This document shows positions 26,565-35,170 of a stretch of DNA of 64,000 bases, piece by piece. The DNA comes from Peptoniphilus raoultii (GTDB taxonomy: Bacteria > Bacillota > Clostridia > Tissierellales > Peptoniphilaceae). Location of the stretch: positions 1,113,629 to 1,177,628 of the forward strand of contig NZ_FMWM01000002.1 in assembly GCF_900099555.1 (NCBI RefSeq), written 5' to 3'. The stretch's first letter is position 1. Each line of letters opens with the position of its first letter. The position numbers were made by a program, and so were the translations under genes. The notes beneath the pieces are model-generated. The model saw only the letters and a list, made by a program, of their open reading frames with translations, was not told where the DNA came from and did not search any database.

Positions 26565-27587
26565 ATGCCTTTTAATTTACTAACGACTATAATTGGATCA
26601 GTAATTGTTTTTTCTCTAGTGATTTTTCTCCATGAGCTTGGTCATTTTACTGTCGCAAAACTATGTGGAGTAAAGGTAAATGAGTTTTCTATTGGAATGG
26701 GTCCAAAACTTTTTCAAAGGCAAAGGGGAGAAACTAAATATTCTTTAAGAGCCCTGCCTGTTGGTGGTTATGTTGCCATGGAGGGTGAAGAGGAAAATTC
26801 TGAAGATCTGAGAAGTTTTAATAATGTTTCAGTTTTAAAGAGAATAGCCATAGTTTTAGCTGGTGTATTTATGAATTTTGTCCTGGCTATTATTTGTTTT
26901 TCCATTTTATTTTTCTATATAGGTTTTGGAACAAATATAATTGATAGAGTTATGGAAAATTCACCTGCTATGGAAGCAGGTCTTAAAAAAAATGATAGAA
27001 TTTTAAAAGTTAATAATATTGAAACTAAGGATTTATTAAGTATTTCTAGGGAAATTGAAAAATCTGGAGATGAACCTTTAAGCCTTGAAATTTTAAGAGA
27101 TGGCAAGTCTAGTCAAAAGACTTTAAAGGCTGAGTATTCAAAGGAAGAAAATAGATTTTTGCTTGGCTTTACTGCCATTAGACAAAGAAATTTATTTAAT
27201 GCAATTGGAGAAGGATTTAACGCCACAAAAGGAGTTGTAAAGGCAATATTTTCTATTTTCGATATAATAAAAGAAGGGAAATTTTCTGGAGAAATGATTT
27301 CAGGGCCAATTGGGGTAATTTCTATAATAGGTCAGGAAACTTCCAAGGGCATAATTTATTTAATACAGATTATTGGAATAATTTCAGCAAATCTTGCAGT
27401 TATGAATTTACTGCCAATTCCTGGCCTTGATGGAGGAAAATTTGCCCTCCTAATAATTGAGGGCATAAGAGGAAAAGCTATAAGTCAAAAAGTAGAAGCA
27501 AATTTAACTATGATAGGATATGCGTTTCTTTTATCCCTTATGATTTATGTAACAATTTTTAATGATTTAGGAAGATTATTCAAATGA
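26565..27587 (+). CDS. rseP: Site-2 intramembrane metalloprotease RseP
   Basis: 340 residues. The zinc-binding HELGHF motif lies in the first transmembrane helix, a PDZ domain is in the middle (about 120-190), and the third metal ligand is in NLLPIPGLDGG near the C-terminus. It cleaves transmembrane anti-sigma factors and signal peptide remnants. GGAG is upstream. It overlaps ispG by 4 bases. Confidence 0.95.
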   Translation: MPFNLLTTIIGSVIVFSLVIFLHELGHFTVAKLCGVKVNEFSIGMGPKLFQRQRGETKYSLRALPVGGYVAMEGEEENSEDLRSFNNVSVLKRIAIVLAGVFMNFVLAIICFSILFFYIGFGTNIIDRVMENSPAMEAGLKKNDRILKVNNIETKDLLSISREIEKSGDEPLSLEILRDGKSSQKTLKAEYSKEENRFLLGFTAIRQRNLFNAIGEGFNATKGVVKAIFSIFDIIKEGKFSGEMISGPIGVISIIGQETSKGIIYLIQIIGIISANLAVMNLLPIPGLDGGKFALLIIEGIRGKAISQKVEANLTMIGYAFLLSLMIYVTIFNDLGRLFK

Positions 27588-28666
27588 CAATTAATAGAAG
27601 AAAAACAAGACAAATTAGAGTTGGAAATGTTTTAATTGGTGGTGATGCACCAATTAGTATTCAGTCCATGACTAATACTATTACCAAGGATTTTGAAGCA
27701 ACAGTAAGTCAAATATTAAAACTTGAATATGAAGGCTGTGAAATTATTAGATTTGCAGTTAATGATTTTGATGATGCAAAGGCAATTGGTGAGATTAAAA
27801 AGAGGATTCATATCCCAACAATTTCTGATATTCAATTTGACTATAAACTTGCTCTTGCAGCTTGTGAAAATGGAATAGACGGCATGAGAATAAATCCTGG
27901 AAATATAGGTGCCAAATGGAAGGTTAAAGAAGTTTGTGAAGCCTGTAAATTTAGGGGGATTTCTATAAGAGTAGGCGTTAATTCGGGATCAGTAAAAAAA
28001 GAATTTATAGACAAGTATGGCGGAGTAAATGAAAATTCAATTGTAGAGTCAGCCCTAGAAGAAATTGAAATTTTAGAATCTTTAAATTTTTTTGACATTA
28101 AAGTTTCCTTAAAGGCATCAAATGTAAATCTTTCCATTGATTCCTACAAAAAATTTTCAGAAATTTCAGATTATCCACTTCATTTAGGAATAACAGAAGC
28201 AGGACCTCCACCAATGGGAATTGTTAAATCTGCTGTGGGCATTGGATCTTTACTTTCTCAAGGCATTGGAGATACGATTAGAGTTTCTCTAACTGCTGAC
28301 CCCATTGAAGAGGTAAAGGCTGGAAAAAAAATTTTAAAATCTCTTGGCCTAAAAACTGATGGGCTTGATTTAATTTCTTGCCCAACTTGTGCAAGGACAA
28401 AAGTTGATTTAATAAAACTTGTAGATATTGCACAAAAAAAACTTGACCAGCTAGATTTAAATATAAAAGTTGCTCTTATGGGATGTGCTGTAAATGGACC
28501 TGGAGAGGCTAGAGAAGCAGATATTGGAATTGCCTGTGGCAATAAAAATGGCTTGATTTTTAAAAAAGGTGAGGTCATAAAAAAAGTTCCTGAAGAAATA
28601 CTTTTAGACGAATTACTTTTAGAAATTGAAAATATGAAAAAATATAATAAATTAAATAAAAATTAA
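27584..28666 (+). CDS. ispG: 4-hydroxy-3-methylbut-2-enyl diphosphate synthase IspG
   Basis: 360 residues. The penultimate enzyme of the MEP isoprenoid pathway, with a [4Fe-4S] cluster. Cluster ligands are seen in SCPTCARTKVDL and MGCAVNGPGEA; the N-terminal TIM barrel starts with IQSMTNTITKDFEATV. It supplies precursors for UppS, encoded upstream. Overlap with rseP of 4 bases indicates coupling. A terminator-like hairpin separates it from polC. Confidence 0.95.
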   Translation: MTINRRKTRQIRVGNVLIGGDAPISIQSMTNTITKDFEATVSQILKLEYEGCEIIRFAVNDFDDAKAIGEIKKRIHIPTISDIQFDYKLALAACENGIDGMRINPGNIGAKWKVKEVCEACKFRGISIRVGVNSGSVKKEFIDKYGGVNENSIVESALEEIEILESLNFFDIKVSLKASNVNLSIDSYKKFSEISDYPLHLGITEAGPPPMGIVKSAVGIGSLLSQGIGDTIRVSLTADPIEEVKAGKKILKSLGLKTDGLDLISCPTCARTKVDLIKLVDIAQKKLDQLDLNIKVALMGCAVNGPGEAREADIGIACGNKNGLIFKKGEVIKKVPEEILLDELLLEIENMKKYNKLNKN

Positions 28667-28669
28667 TGG

Positions 28670-28705
28670 AGCTATTTTGATATAATTATCTTAATAGCTT
28701 TTTTT
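28670..28705 (+). terminator. Terminator between ispG and polC
   Basis: Perfect 7-bp stem AGCTATT/AATAGCT (28670-28676 with 28693-28699) and seven T. The 16-base loop region contains TATAAT at 28681-28686, but no -35 box stands at the right distance. Confidence 0.65.
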
Positions 28706-28724
28706 ATTATAAAGGGTGATTTTT

Positions 28725-31700
28725 TTGAATTTAAAAAATGTTTTAGATAAATTAAAGATTTCTTGCCAAGAAAATATAGTAGCAGAGATTAAATCAATTG
28801 ATTATATTGAAAAAACTGGAGAAGTTTTTGTAAAAATTGATATGAAAAAAGAAATTCCAGATGAAATAAAAGATAGTTTCAAACAAAAATTGGCTGCCTA
28901 TTTGGGTGATATCGACCTAAATATATCCTATAACTTAAAAGAAAACCCCTTTTCAACTGAAGATGAATTAATTAAATCTGAGATTGTAAAGTATAATCCA
29001 TCAGTTAAGGCTTGGGTCGATAAACTACAAATAAATTTGGATAAAGAAGAAAATAAAATAGAAATAATTGCTCCTACAAGGGAAATTCATAATTCATTTT
29101 CTAACAATGGCCTTCATAATATTTTAGAGGAAAAATTAAAGGTCTTTGGAAGATATGGCATTTTCTTTATATGCAAAGAAGAGGAAGTTAAAAAAGATGA
29201 ATTAATTGAAAATATTGAAAAAGAGGAAGACCACCTGTGTTCAAATACAAATACTTGTAAAGTGACTAGTCCTAATATAGGTCCAGCTAAAAATGATTCA
29301 GATAAGGAGTATATTTATAAGTCAGGAAGATTTACCTATAAGGATCCTGTAAAAATTGCAGACATTAATTTAAATGATCAAAATGTAAGCCTTATTTGCG
29401 ATATTTTTAAGTTGGAAGTAAAGGAACTAAAAAATTCCATACTTGCCACAATCTATATAACGGACTACACAAATTCATTACTAGCTAAAGCCTTTTTGAA
29501 GGATAAAGAAGTGGAAGATTTTAAAAACGCTTTTAAGGAAGGGACAAGTGTTATGGTTGGCGGTCAGCTAATTTATGATAATTATGCCAAATCTCAAGCC
29601 TTAATGATTCGTTTTATGCAAAAAACTATTAAAGAAGAAAAAAAGGATGAGGCTAAGGAAAAAAGAATTGAACTTAGACTGCACACAAAAATGAGCCAAA
29701 TGAATGGTGTCACCAGTTTTTCGGATTTTGCAAAAAGGGCAGCCATTTGGGGCCACGAGGCAATTGCCATTACTGATCTTGCAGATGTTCAAGGATTTCC
29801 AGAAGCCATGGAGGCCGCAAGTAAATATAATTTAAAAGTTATTTACGGACTTGATGCAAATTTTGTAGATGATGAAGAAAATATTGTTTATGACTATGAA
29901 AATCCCGAAGGCCATAATGATTTTGTAGTCTTTGATATTGAAACCACAGGTCTTTCTACTTTAAGGGATAAGATAACAGAAATTGGTGCAGTAAAGGTTT
30001 CGAAGGGGATTATTGTAGATAGGTATTCTCAGCTTATAAATCCTGAAATTCCCATTCCTGAAGTGGTTTCTAGACTAACAGGTATTACAAATTCCTTTGT
30101 CGAAAACGAACCAACAATTGAAGAGGCAATAGGGGACTTTTATAAATTTATTAAAGGATCTGTTTTAGTTGCTCATAATGCCAAATTTGATACGGCTTTT
30201 ATTAGGAGAATATTTAAGGAAAATAATTTAGTCTTTGACTTTCCGATTTTGGACACGTTGACCCTAGCAAGGGCAAGTGTTTTTGATGTGAAAAAATTTA
30301 ATTTATCCGCCCTTTGTAAAAGATTTGGCATAAGACTTGTAGGAGCCCATAGGGCTGTAAATGACGCAGAAGCAACGGCAAACTTATTTTTAACTTTAGT
30401 AGATAGGGTTAGTGATAAGAAAAATATTAATTTTGATAAACTTAATGAATTAAAAAAAGATATAGATCCTGGGATTTTATTTGAAACTCATTTAAGTATT
30501 TTATGTAAAGATTTAGTTGGTTTAAAAAATCTTTATAAGCTTGTAAGCAAAAGTCATTTAAATTACTATTCTAGGTGTGCAAAAGTTCCAAGGTCTTTAA
30601 TTGAGGAATTTAGGGAAGGGCTTTTAATAGGCTCAGGTGATGGCAGTGGAGAAATCTTTGATGCTTTCTTTAGAAATTTAGATTTTAATGAAGTTGAAGA
30701 GATTGCAAAATTTTATGATTATTTGGAAATACAGCCTATAAATAATTACATTCCTGATTTTTTAAACAATAGGTTAAGCCCTGATGATGTGAAAGAAATT
30801 AATTTAAAAATATATGAACTTGGCAAAAAAATGGGTCTTCCAGTGGTTGCAACAGGTGATGTTTTTTATTTAGATGAAAAAGATGATTTAATTAGAAGAA
30901 TTATTTTAAATGGAAAGACTGGAAAGCCAAGTAGTCTTGTGAAAATTAAGCAAAAATTATTTTTTAGGACAACAGATGAAATGCTAGAAGAATTTTCCTA
31001 TATGGGACCTGAAATTGCAAGAGAAGTTGTTATTGAAAATCCAAAGTATATAAATTCTTTAATTGATGAAATACAGCCAATCCCCGAAGGTAAATATCCA
31101 CCTGAAATTGAAGGTTCGGATGATGATTTAAGAACTATAACCTACAAAAGGGCAATAGAAATTTATGGAGATCCCCTTCCAGAAATCGTTGAAAAAAGAC
31201 TTAAGAGGGAACTGGATTCAATAATCTCAAATGGCTATGCCGTTTTATATATCATAGCCCAAAAACTTGTAAAGAAATCAAATGATGATGGTTATTTAGT
31301 AGGATCAAGGGGATCTGTAGGCTCATCTTTTGTTGCCACAATGGCAGGGATAACAGAAGTAAATCCCCTGCCAGTCCATTATATTTGCAAAAACTGCAAG
31401 CATAGTGAATTTATAAACGATCCAAAAATTGGTTCAGGAGTCGATTTACCAGACAAGAACTGCCCAAATTGTGACCAAAAAATGGATAAAGATGGTCATA
31501 ATATTCCCTTTGAAGTTTTTCTTGGTTTTAATGGAGATAAAGAACCTGATATTGACTTAAATTTTGCTGGAGAGTATCAACCAAATGCCCATAAATATAC
31601 AGAAGAATTATTTGGAAAAGGTTATGTTTTTAGGGCAGGCACTATAGGCACAGTTGCCTTTAAAACTGCCTATGGTTTTGTAAAGAAATTTTTTGAAGAG

Positions 31701-32972
31701 AGAGGCTTAGAAATTTCTCAGGCTGAAGTGGAAAGATTAACAATGGAAGCAATGGGAGTTAAGAGGACAAGCGGTCAGCATCCAGGCGGAGTTATGATTT
31801 GCCCAAAAACTAAAGATATTTTTAACTTTACGCCAATTCAGTATCCGGCAGATGATAAAAATTCTGGAGTTATAACAACCCACTTTGACTATAACTTTAT
31901 ACACGGAAAGATTTTAAAACTTGATATACTTGGTCATGATGGTCCTACAATTTTAAAAATGCTAGAAGATTTTACTGGAGTGGATTCTTCAAAAGTTCCT
32001 CTTGATGATAAGGAAACAATATCACTTTTTTCAACTTCTGATAATTTAAAGCTTGATAAAAATATAATGACAAGTCCAACTGGAACCTTAGGTATTCCAG
32101 AATTCGGAACAGACTTTGTAAGACAAATGTTAATTGCCACAAAGCCAAATTCTTTTGCAGAGCTAGTAAGAATTTCTGGTCTTTCACATGGTACTGATGT
32201 GTGGACAGGAAATGCTCAGGAGCTTGTTGCAAATGGAAGAGCGACCCTTTCTGAAGTAATTTGTACAAGAGAGGATATAATGCTATATTTAATTGATGCA
32301 GGGGCGGAAAATAAAATGGCCTTTGACACAATGGAAAAAGTTAGAAAGGGCAAAGGCTTAACCGATGAGCAAATAGAAATAATGAATAAACTTAATTTGC
32401 CTCCATGGTATATTGATTCCTGTCAAAAGATTAAGTATATGTTTCCAAAGGCTCACGCCGTTGCTTATGTTATGCTCTCATTTAGAATAGCCTATTATAA
32501 ATTAAATTATCCCTTGGCCTTTTATGCAACATATTTTACAATTAAGCTTGAAAACTTTAATGGTAAGGAAATAATTAAGGGGCACCAAGAAATTTTACAA
32601 TTAATGGAGGATTTAAAGACAAGGGAAAGCTTAACAGTAAAGGAAAAAAATGAAATGACTGTTTATGAAGTTGCTCTTGAAATGTATGCAAGGGGATTTG
32701 AATTTTTGCCCTGTGATTTATATAAGTCAGAAGCAAGCAAATTTACTATAGAAGATGGGAAAATTAGAATGCCCTTGAGAGCCTTAATGGGAGTTGGGGA
32801 ACAAGCAGCAAATTCTATTGTGGAAGAAAGACAAAAGGGAAAATTTTTGTCAAAACAGGATTTAAAAAATAGAGCAAAAGTAGGGCCTTCACTTTTATCT
32901 TTATTTGAAGAAAATAAAGTTATCGGAGAGCTTGATGACACAAATCAAATTTCAATGTTTGGTATGTTTTAA
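28725..32972 (+). CDS. polC: DNA polymerase III PolC-type, alpha subunit with proofreading exonuclease
   Basis: About 1415 residues from TTG 28725 (AAAGGGTGAT immediately upstream; the GTG at 28716 is part of that site). This is the main replicase of low-GC Gram-positives. Order of parts: N-terminal PolC domain and OB fold (to about 310), first PHP segment (LRLHTKMSQMNGV, about 316), inserted DEDDh exonuclease (FDIETTGLS at about 403, later VGAHRAVNDAEAT), remaining PHP, and the palm with PDIDLNFAGE (about 940). Before that palm motif come the four-cysteine zinc motif (CKNC and CPNC) and then fingers and tandem HhH. Preceded by ispG as in many Firmicutes, without the usual proS between. Confidence 0.98.
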   Translation: MNLKNVLDKLKISCQENIVAEIKSIDYIEKTGEVFVKIDMKKEIPDEIKDSFKQKLAAYLGDIDLNISYNLKENPFSTEDELIKSEIVKYNPSVKAWVDKLQINLDKEENKIEIIAPTREIHNSFSNNGLHNILEEKLKVFGRYGIFFICKEEEVKKDELIENIEKEEDHLCSNTNTCKVTSPNIGPAKNDSDKEYIYKSGRFTYKDPVKIADINLNDQNVSLICDIFKLEVKELKNSILATIYITDYTNSLLAKAFLKDKEVEDFKNAFKEGTSVMVGGQLIYDNYAKSQALMIRFMQKTIKEEKKDEAKEKRIELRLHTKMSQMNGVTSFSDFAKRAAIWGHEAIAITDLADVQGFPEAMEAASKYNLKVIYGLDANFVDDEENIVYDYENPEGHNDFVVFDIETTGLSTLRDKITEIGAVKVSKGIIVDRYSQLINPEIPIPEVVSRLTGITNSFVENEPTIEEAIGDFYKFIKGSVLVAHNAKFDTAFIRRIFKENNLVFDFPILDTLTLARASVFDVKKFNLSALCKRFGIRLVGAHRAVNDAEATANLFLTLVDRVSDKKNINFDKLNELKKDIDPGILFETHLSILCKDLVGLKNLYKLVSKSHLNYYSRCAKVPRSLIEEFREGLLIGSGDGSGEIFDAFFRNLDFNEVEEIAKFYDYLEIQPINNYIPDFLNNRLSPDDVKEINLKIYELGKKMGLPVVATGDVFYLDEKDDLIRRIILNGKTGKPSSLVKIKQKLFFRTTDEMLEEFSYMGPEIAREVVIENPKYINSLIDEIQPIPEGKYPPEIEGSDDDLRTITYKRAIEIYGDPLPEIVEKRLKRELDSIISNGYAVLYIIAQKLVKKSNDDGYLVGSRGSVGSSFVATMAGITEVNPLPVHYICKNCKHSEFINDPKIGSGVDLPDKNCPNCDQKMDKDGHNIPFEVFLGFNGDKEPDIDLNFAGEYQPNAHKYTEELFGKGYVFRAGTIGTVAFKTAYGFVKKFFEERGLEISQAEVERLTMEAMGVKRTSGQHPGGVMICPKTKDIFNFTPIQYPADDKNSGVITTHFDYNFIHGKILKLDILGHDGPTILKMLEDFTGVDSSKVPLDDKETISLFSTSDNLKLDKNIMTSPTGTLGIPEFGTDFVRQMLIATKPNSFAELVRISGLSHGTDVWTGNAQELVANGRATLSEVICTREDIMLYLIDAGAENKMAFDTMEKVRKGKGLTDEQIEIMNKLNLPPWYIDSCQKIKYMFPKAHAVAYVMLSFRIAYYKLNYPLAFYATYFTIKLENFNGKEIIKGHQEILQLMEDLKTRESLTVKEKNEMTVYEVALEMYARGFEFLPCDLYKSEASKFTIEDGKIRMPLRALMGVGEQAANSIVEERQKGKFLSKQDLKNRAKVGPSLLSLFEENKVIGELDDTNQISMFGMF

Positions 32973-32973
32973 C

Positions 32974-33002
32974 TTGAAATAAAATATAGCCTATGCTATA
33001 AT
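32974..33002 (+). promoter_or_regulatory. Promoter for rimP-nusA-infB operon
   Basis: TTGAAA at 32974-32979, exactly 17-base spacer ending in TGC (extended -10) and perfect TATAAT at 32997-33002. It begins one base after the polC stop. Predicted start is near 33009. Confidence 0.8.
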
Positions 33003-33028
33003 TTTTATATTAGTAAGAAAGTAGTTAG

Positions 33029-33058
33029 AGAGTGGGCCATCCCACTCTTTGTTTTTTA
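33029..33058 (+). promoter_or_regulatory. Terminator-like hairpin in rimP leader (candidate attenuator)
   Basis: A perfect 8-bp stem AGAGTGGG/CCCACTCT (33029-33036 with 33041-33048) capped by CCAT is followed by TTTGTTTTTT. It lies about 20 bases into the predicted rimP transcript and just before the GGAGG. As it sits downstream of a strong promoter, it would stop most transcripts unless antitermination occurs. rimP-nusA leaders are known sites of attenuation in other bacteria. Confidence 0.6.
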
Positions 33059-33071
33059 ATCGGAGGTAGCT

Positions 33072-33533
33072 GTGGATAAAAAATCTTTAAGAAATAAAGT
33101 AATAGAAATTGCAGAAAAATCTGCAGAAAATTTAGGCTACGAAATTGTGGACGTGGAATTTACAAAGGGTAATAAACACGATCTGCTCTCAATATTCATC
33201 TATAAAAAAGAAGGAATAGATTTAGATGACTGTACAAAAATGAGCCATTCAATAGAAAAAGACATAGATAGTCTTGAAATTTTAAAAAATCCTTATTATC
33301 TTGAAATTTCTTCTCCAGGCTTGGATAGGCCCCTAAAGACAAAGGACGATTATAGGAGAAATTTAGAAAATGAAGTTGACCTTAAACTCTTTGGATCTCT
33401 TAATGATAAAAAGGAGTATTCAGGCATTTTAAAAGCCTATGATGAGGAAAAAATAACTTTAGAAGTTAATAAGGGAAATATTGATATACCAATAAAAAGC
33501 ATATCATCTATGAAGCAAAGTATTAAATTTTAA
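33072..33533 (+). CDS. rimP: Ribosome maturation factor RimP
   Basis: 153 residues, GTG start with GGAGG 5 bases upstream. It assists 30S subunit assembly. Two domains: N-terminal alpha/beta (about 10-85, with YEIVDVEF and LEISSPGLDRPL) and C-terminal SH3-like beta barrel. It is the first gene of the rimP-nusA-ylxR-infB-rbfA operon and immediately precedes nusA, the standard order. Confidence 0.95.
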   Translation: MDKKSLRNKVIEIAEKSAENLGYEIVDVEFTKGNKHDLLSIFIYKKEGIDLDDCTKMSHSIEKDIDSLEILKNPYYLEISSPGLDRPLKTKDDYRRNLENEVDLKLFGSLNDKKEYSGILKAYDEEKITLEVNKGNIDIPIKSISSMKQSIKF

Positions 33534-33544
33534 TGGAGGATGAA

Positions 33545-34852
33545 ATGAACGAAGAGTTTATCAGCGCATTAAATGAAATTGCAAGCGAGAAAGGCATTTC
33601 CAAGGATATAATTTTTGAAGCTTTAGAATCAGCACTTGTATCAAGTTACAAAAAAAATTATGGAAATTCACAAAATGTCATAGTAAAAATGGACAGAGAA
33701 ACTGGAGAAATCAAGTTATTCTTTTACAAAGACATTGTTGAAGAAGTTGAAAATGATAGCTTCCAAATATCTTTAGAGGATGCAAAAAAAATCGACCCTA
33801 ATTTTAACTTAGGAGATATTTATAGTGTGGAAATTCATCCCAAAAATTTTGGCAGAATTGCAGCCCAAACTGCAAAGCAAGTTGTAATTCAAAGGATAAA
33901 AGATGCCGAAAGGGACGTAATTTTTGAAGATTATACAAAAAAGGAAAGAGAAATAATAACAGGACTTGTTCAAAGAACTGCCTACGGAAATGCTTATGTT
34001 GACCTTGGCAAGGTAGAGGGAGTTTTGCCTCCGAATGAACAAATTAGAGGCGAATCATATAAGCATGGTGATAGATATAAAATGTTATTACTTGAAATTA
34101 AAAGATCAACAAAGGGGCCACAAATTATTTTATCAAGATCCCATCCTGATTTAATCAAGAGATTATTTGAACTTGAAGTTCCAGAAATTAATGATGGTCT
34201 TGTTGAAATATATTCAATTTCAAGAGAAGCAGGTTCAAGAACAAAGATAGCTGTATTTTCAAAGGATGAAGAAGTAGACCCACTAGGAGCCTGTGTTGGC
34301 TATAAGGGACAGAGAGTAAATGCTATTGTAGATGAAATATCAAACGAAAAAATTGACATAGTTATTTATGAAAAGGATCCTAAGGTTTTTATAGGAAATT
34401 CCTTAAGTCCTTCAAAGGTTGAAAAAGTATTTATTAAAGATGGAGAAAAATCCGCTCTTGCCATTGTTCCAGACTACCAGCTTTCACTAGCCATAGGTAA
34501 GGAAGGTCAAAATGTTAGACTTGCAGCCAAGCTTACAGGTTGGAAAATTGATATAAAATCGGTGAGTCAGTTTGAAGAATTTTTAGAAGCTGAAAACTTG
34601 ACTGAAGAAGAATTTGAAAGAGATTTTTCAGGTGAAGAAAATGGAGAGTCCAGTAGGGAAAACCCTATATTAGATAGTTCTGAAGATTTAAATGAATTGG
34701 CAGAAGATGGACTCACAGATGAAGATTCTTTTGAGTCTGAAAATGAAAACACTAAAGAAGTCATTGGACTAGATGAAGACAAAGAAGATTTTAGCGACTT
34801 AGAAATAGAAGTTCCTGAGAGCACTAAAGAGATAAATTTAGAGGATGAATAA
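33545..34852 (+). CDS. nusA: Transcription termination/antitermination factor NusA
   Basis: About 435 residues from the ATG at 33545, with GGAGG at 33536-33540; an upstream in-frame ATG at 33533 overlaps this site. It binds RNA polymerase and nascent RNA. Parts: N-terminal RNAP-binding domain, S1 domain (about 130-200, ITGLVQRTAYGNAYVDLG), two KH domains (VGYKGQRVNAIVDE; AIGKEGQNVRLA). An acidic, E/D/S-rich C-terminal tail of about 75 residues goes beyond the usual Firmicute NusA end. NusA often regulates its own operon, relevant to the leader hairpin. Confidence 0.96.
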   Translation: MNEEFISALNEIASEKGISKDIIFEALESALVSSYKKNYGNSQNVIVKMDRETGEIKLFFYKDIVEEVENDSFQISLEDAKKIDPNFNLGDIYSVEIHPKNFGRIAAQTAKQVVIQRIKDAERDVIFEDYTKKEREIITGLVQRTAYGNAYVDLGKVEGVLPPNEQIRGESYKHGDRYKMLLLEIKRSTKGPQIILSRSHPDLIKRLFELEVPEINDGLVEIYSISREAGSRTKIAVFSKDEEVDPLGACVGYKGQRVNAIVDEISNEKIDIVIYEKDPKVFIGNSLSPSKVEKVFIKDGEKSALAIVPDYQLSLAIGKEGQNVRLAAKLTGWKIDIKSVSQFEEFLEAENLTEEEFERDFSGEENGESSRENPILDSSEDLNELAEDGLTDEDSFESENENTKEVIGLDEDKEDFSDLEIEVPESTKEINLEDE

Positions 34853-34880
34853 GGAAAGGATAAAATATTGATGGTGACTT

Positions 34881-35141
34881 ATGGCAAAAACTAGGAAAAT
34901 TCCTATGAGAACTTGCATAGGTTGTAGGGAGCAGAAACCCAAAAAAGAATTAATTAGAGTAGTTAAAAATAAAGAAGAAGAGATATTTATTGATTTAAGC
35001 GGAAAGGCAAATGGTAGAGGTGCATATTTATGTAAAAGTAAAGATTGCCTTGAAAAAGCAATAAAGTCAAAGGCTTTAAACAGGGCATTTTCTACAGAAA
35101 TTGACGAGGAAACATATGAGAAGTTAAAAGAGTCAATTTAA
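34881..35141 (+). CDS. ylxR: YlxR-family RNA-binding protein
   Basis: 86 residues. DUF448/YlxR fold with the conserved RTCIGCREQKPKKELIRVV and the GRGAYLC motif. It is an RNA-binding or nucleoid-associated regulator in some Gram-positives, and has been linked to RNase P. The L7Ae-like gene (ylxQ) usually between ylxR and infB is absent here; infB follows after 29 bases. Confidence 0.92.
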   Translation: MAKTRKIPMRTCIGCREQKPKKELIRVVKNKEEEIFIDLSGKANGRGAYLCKSKDCLEKAIKSKALNRAFSTEIDEETYEKLKESI

Positions 35142-35170
35142 TAAATATCATCTTTTAGGAGGTGTTTTAT

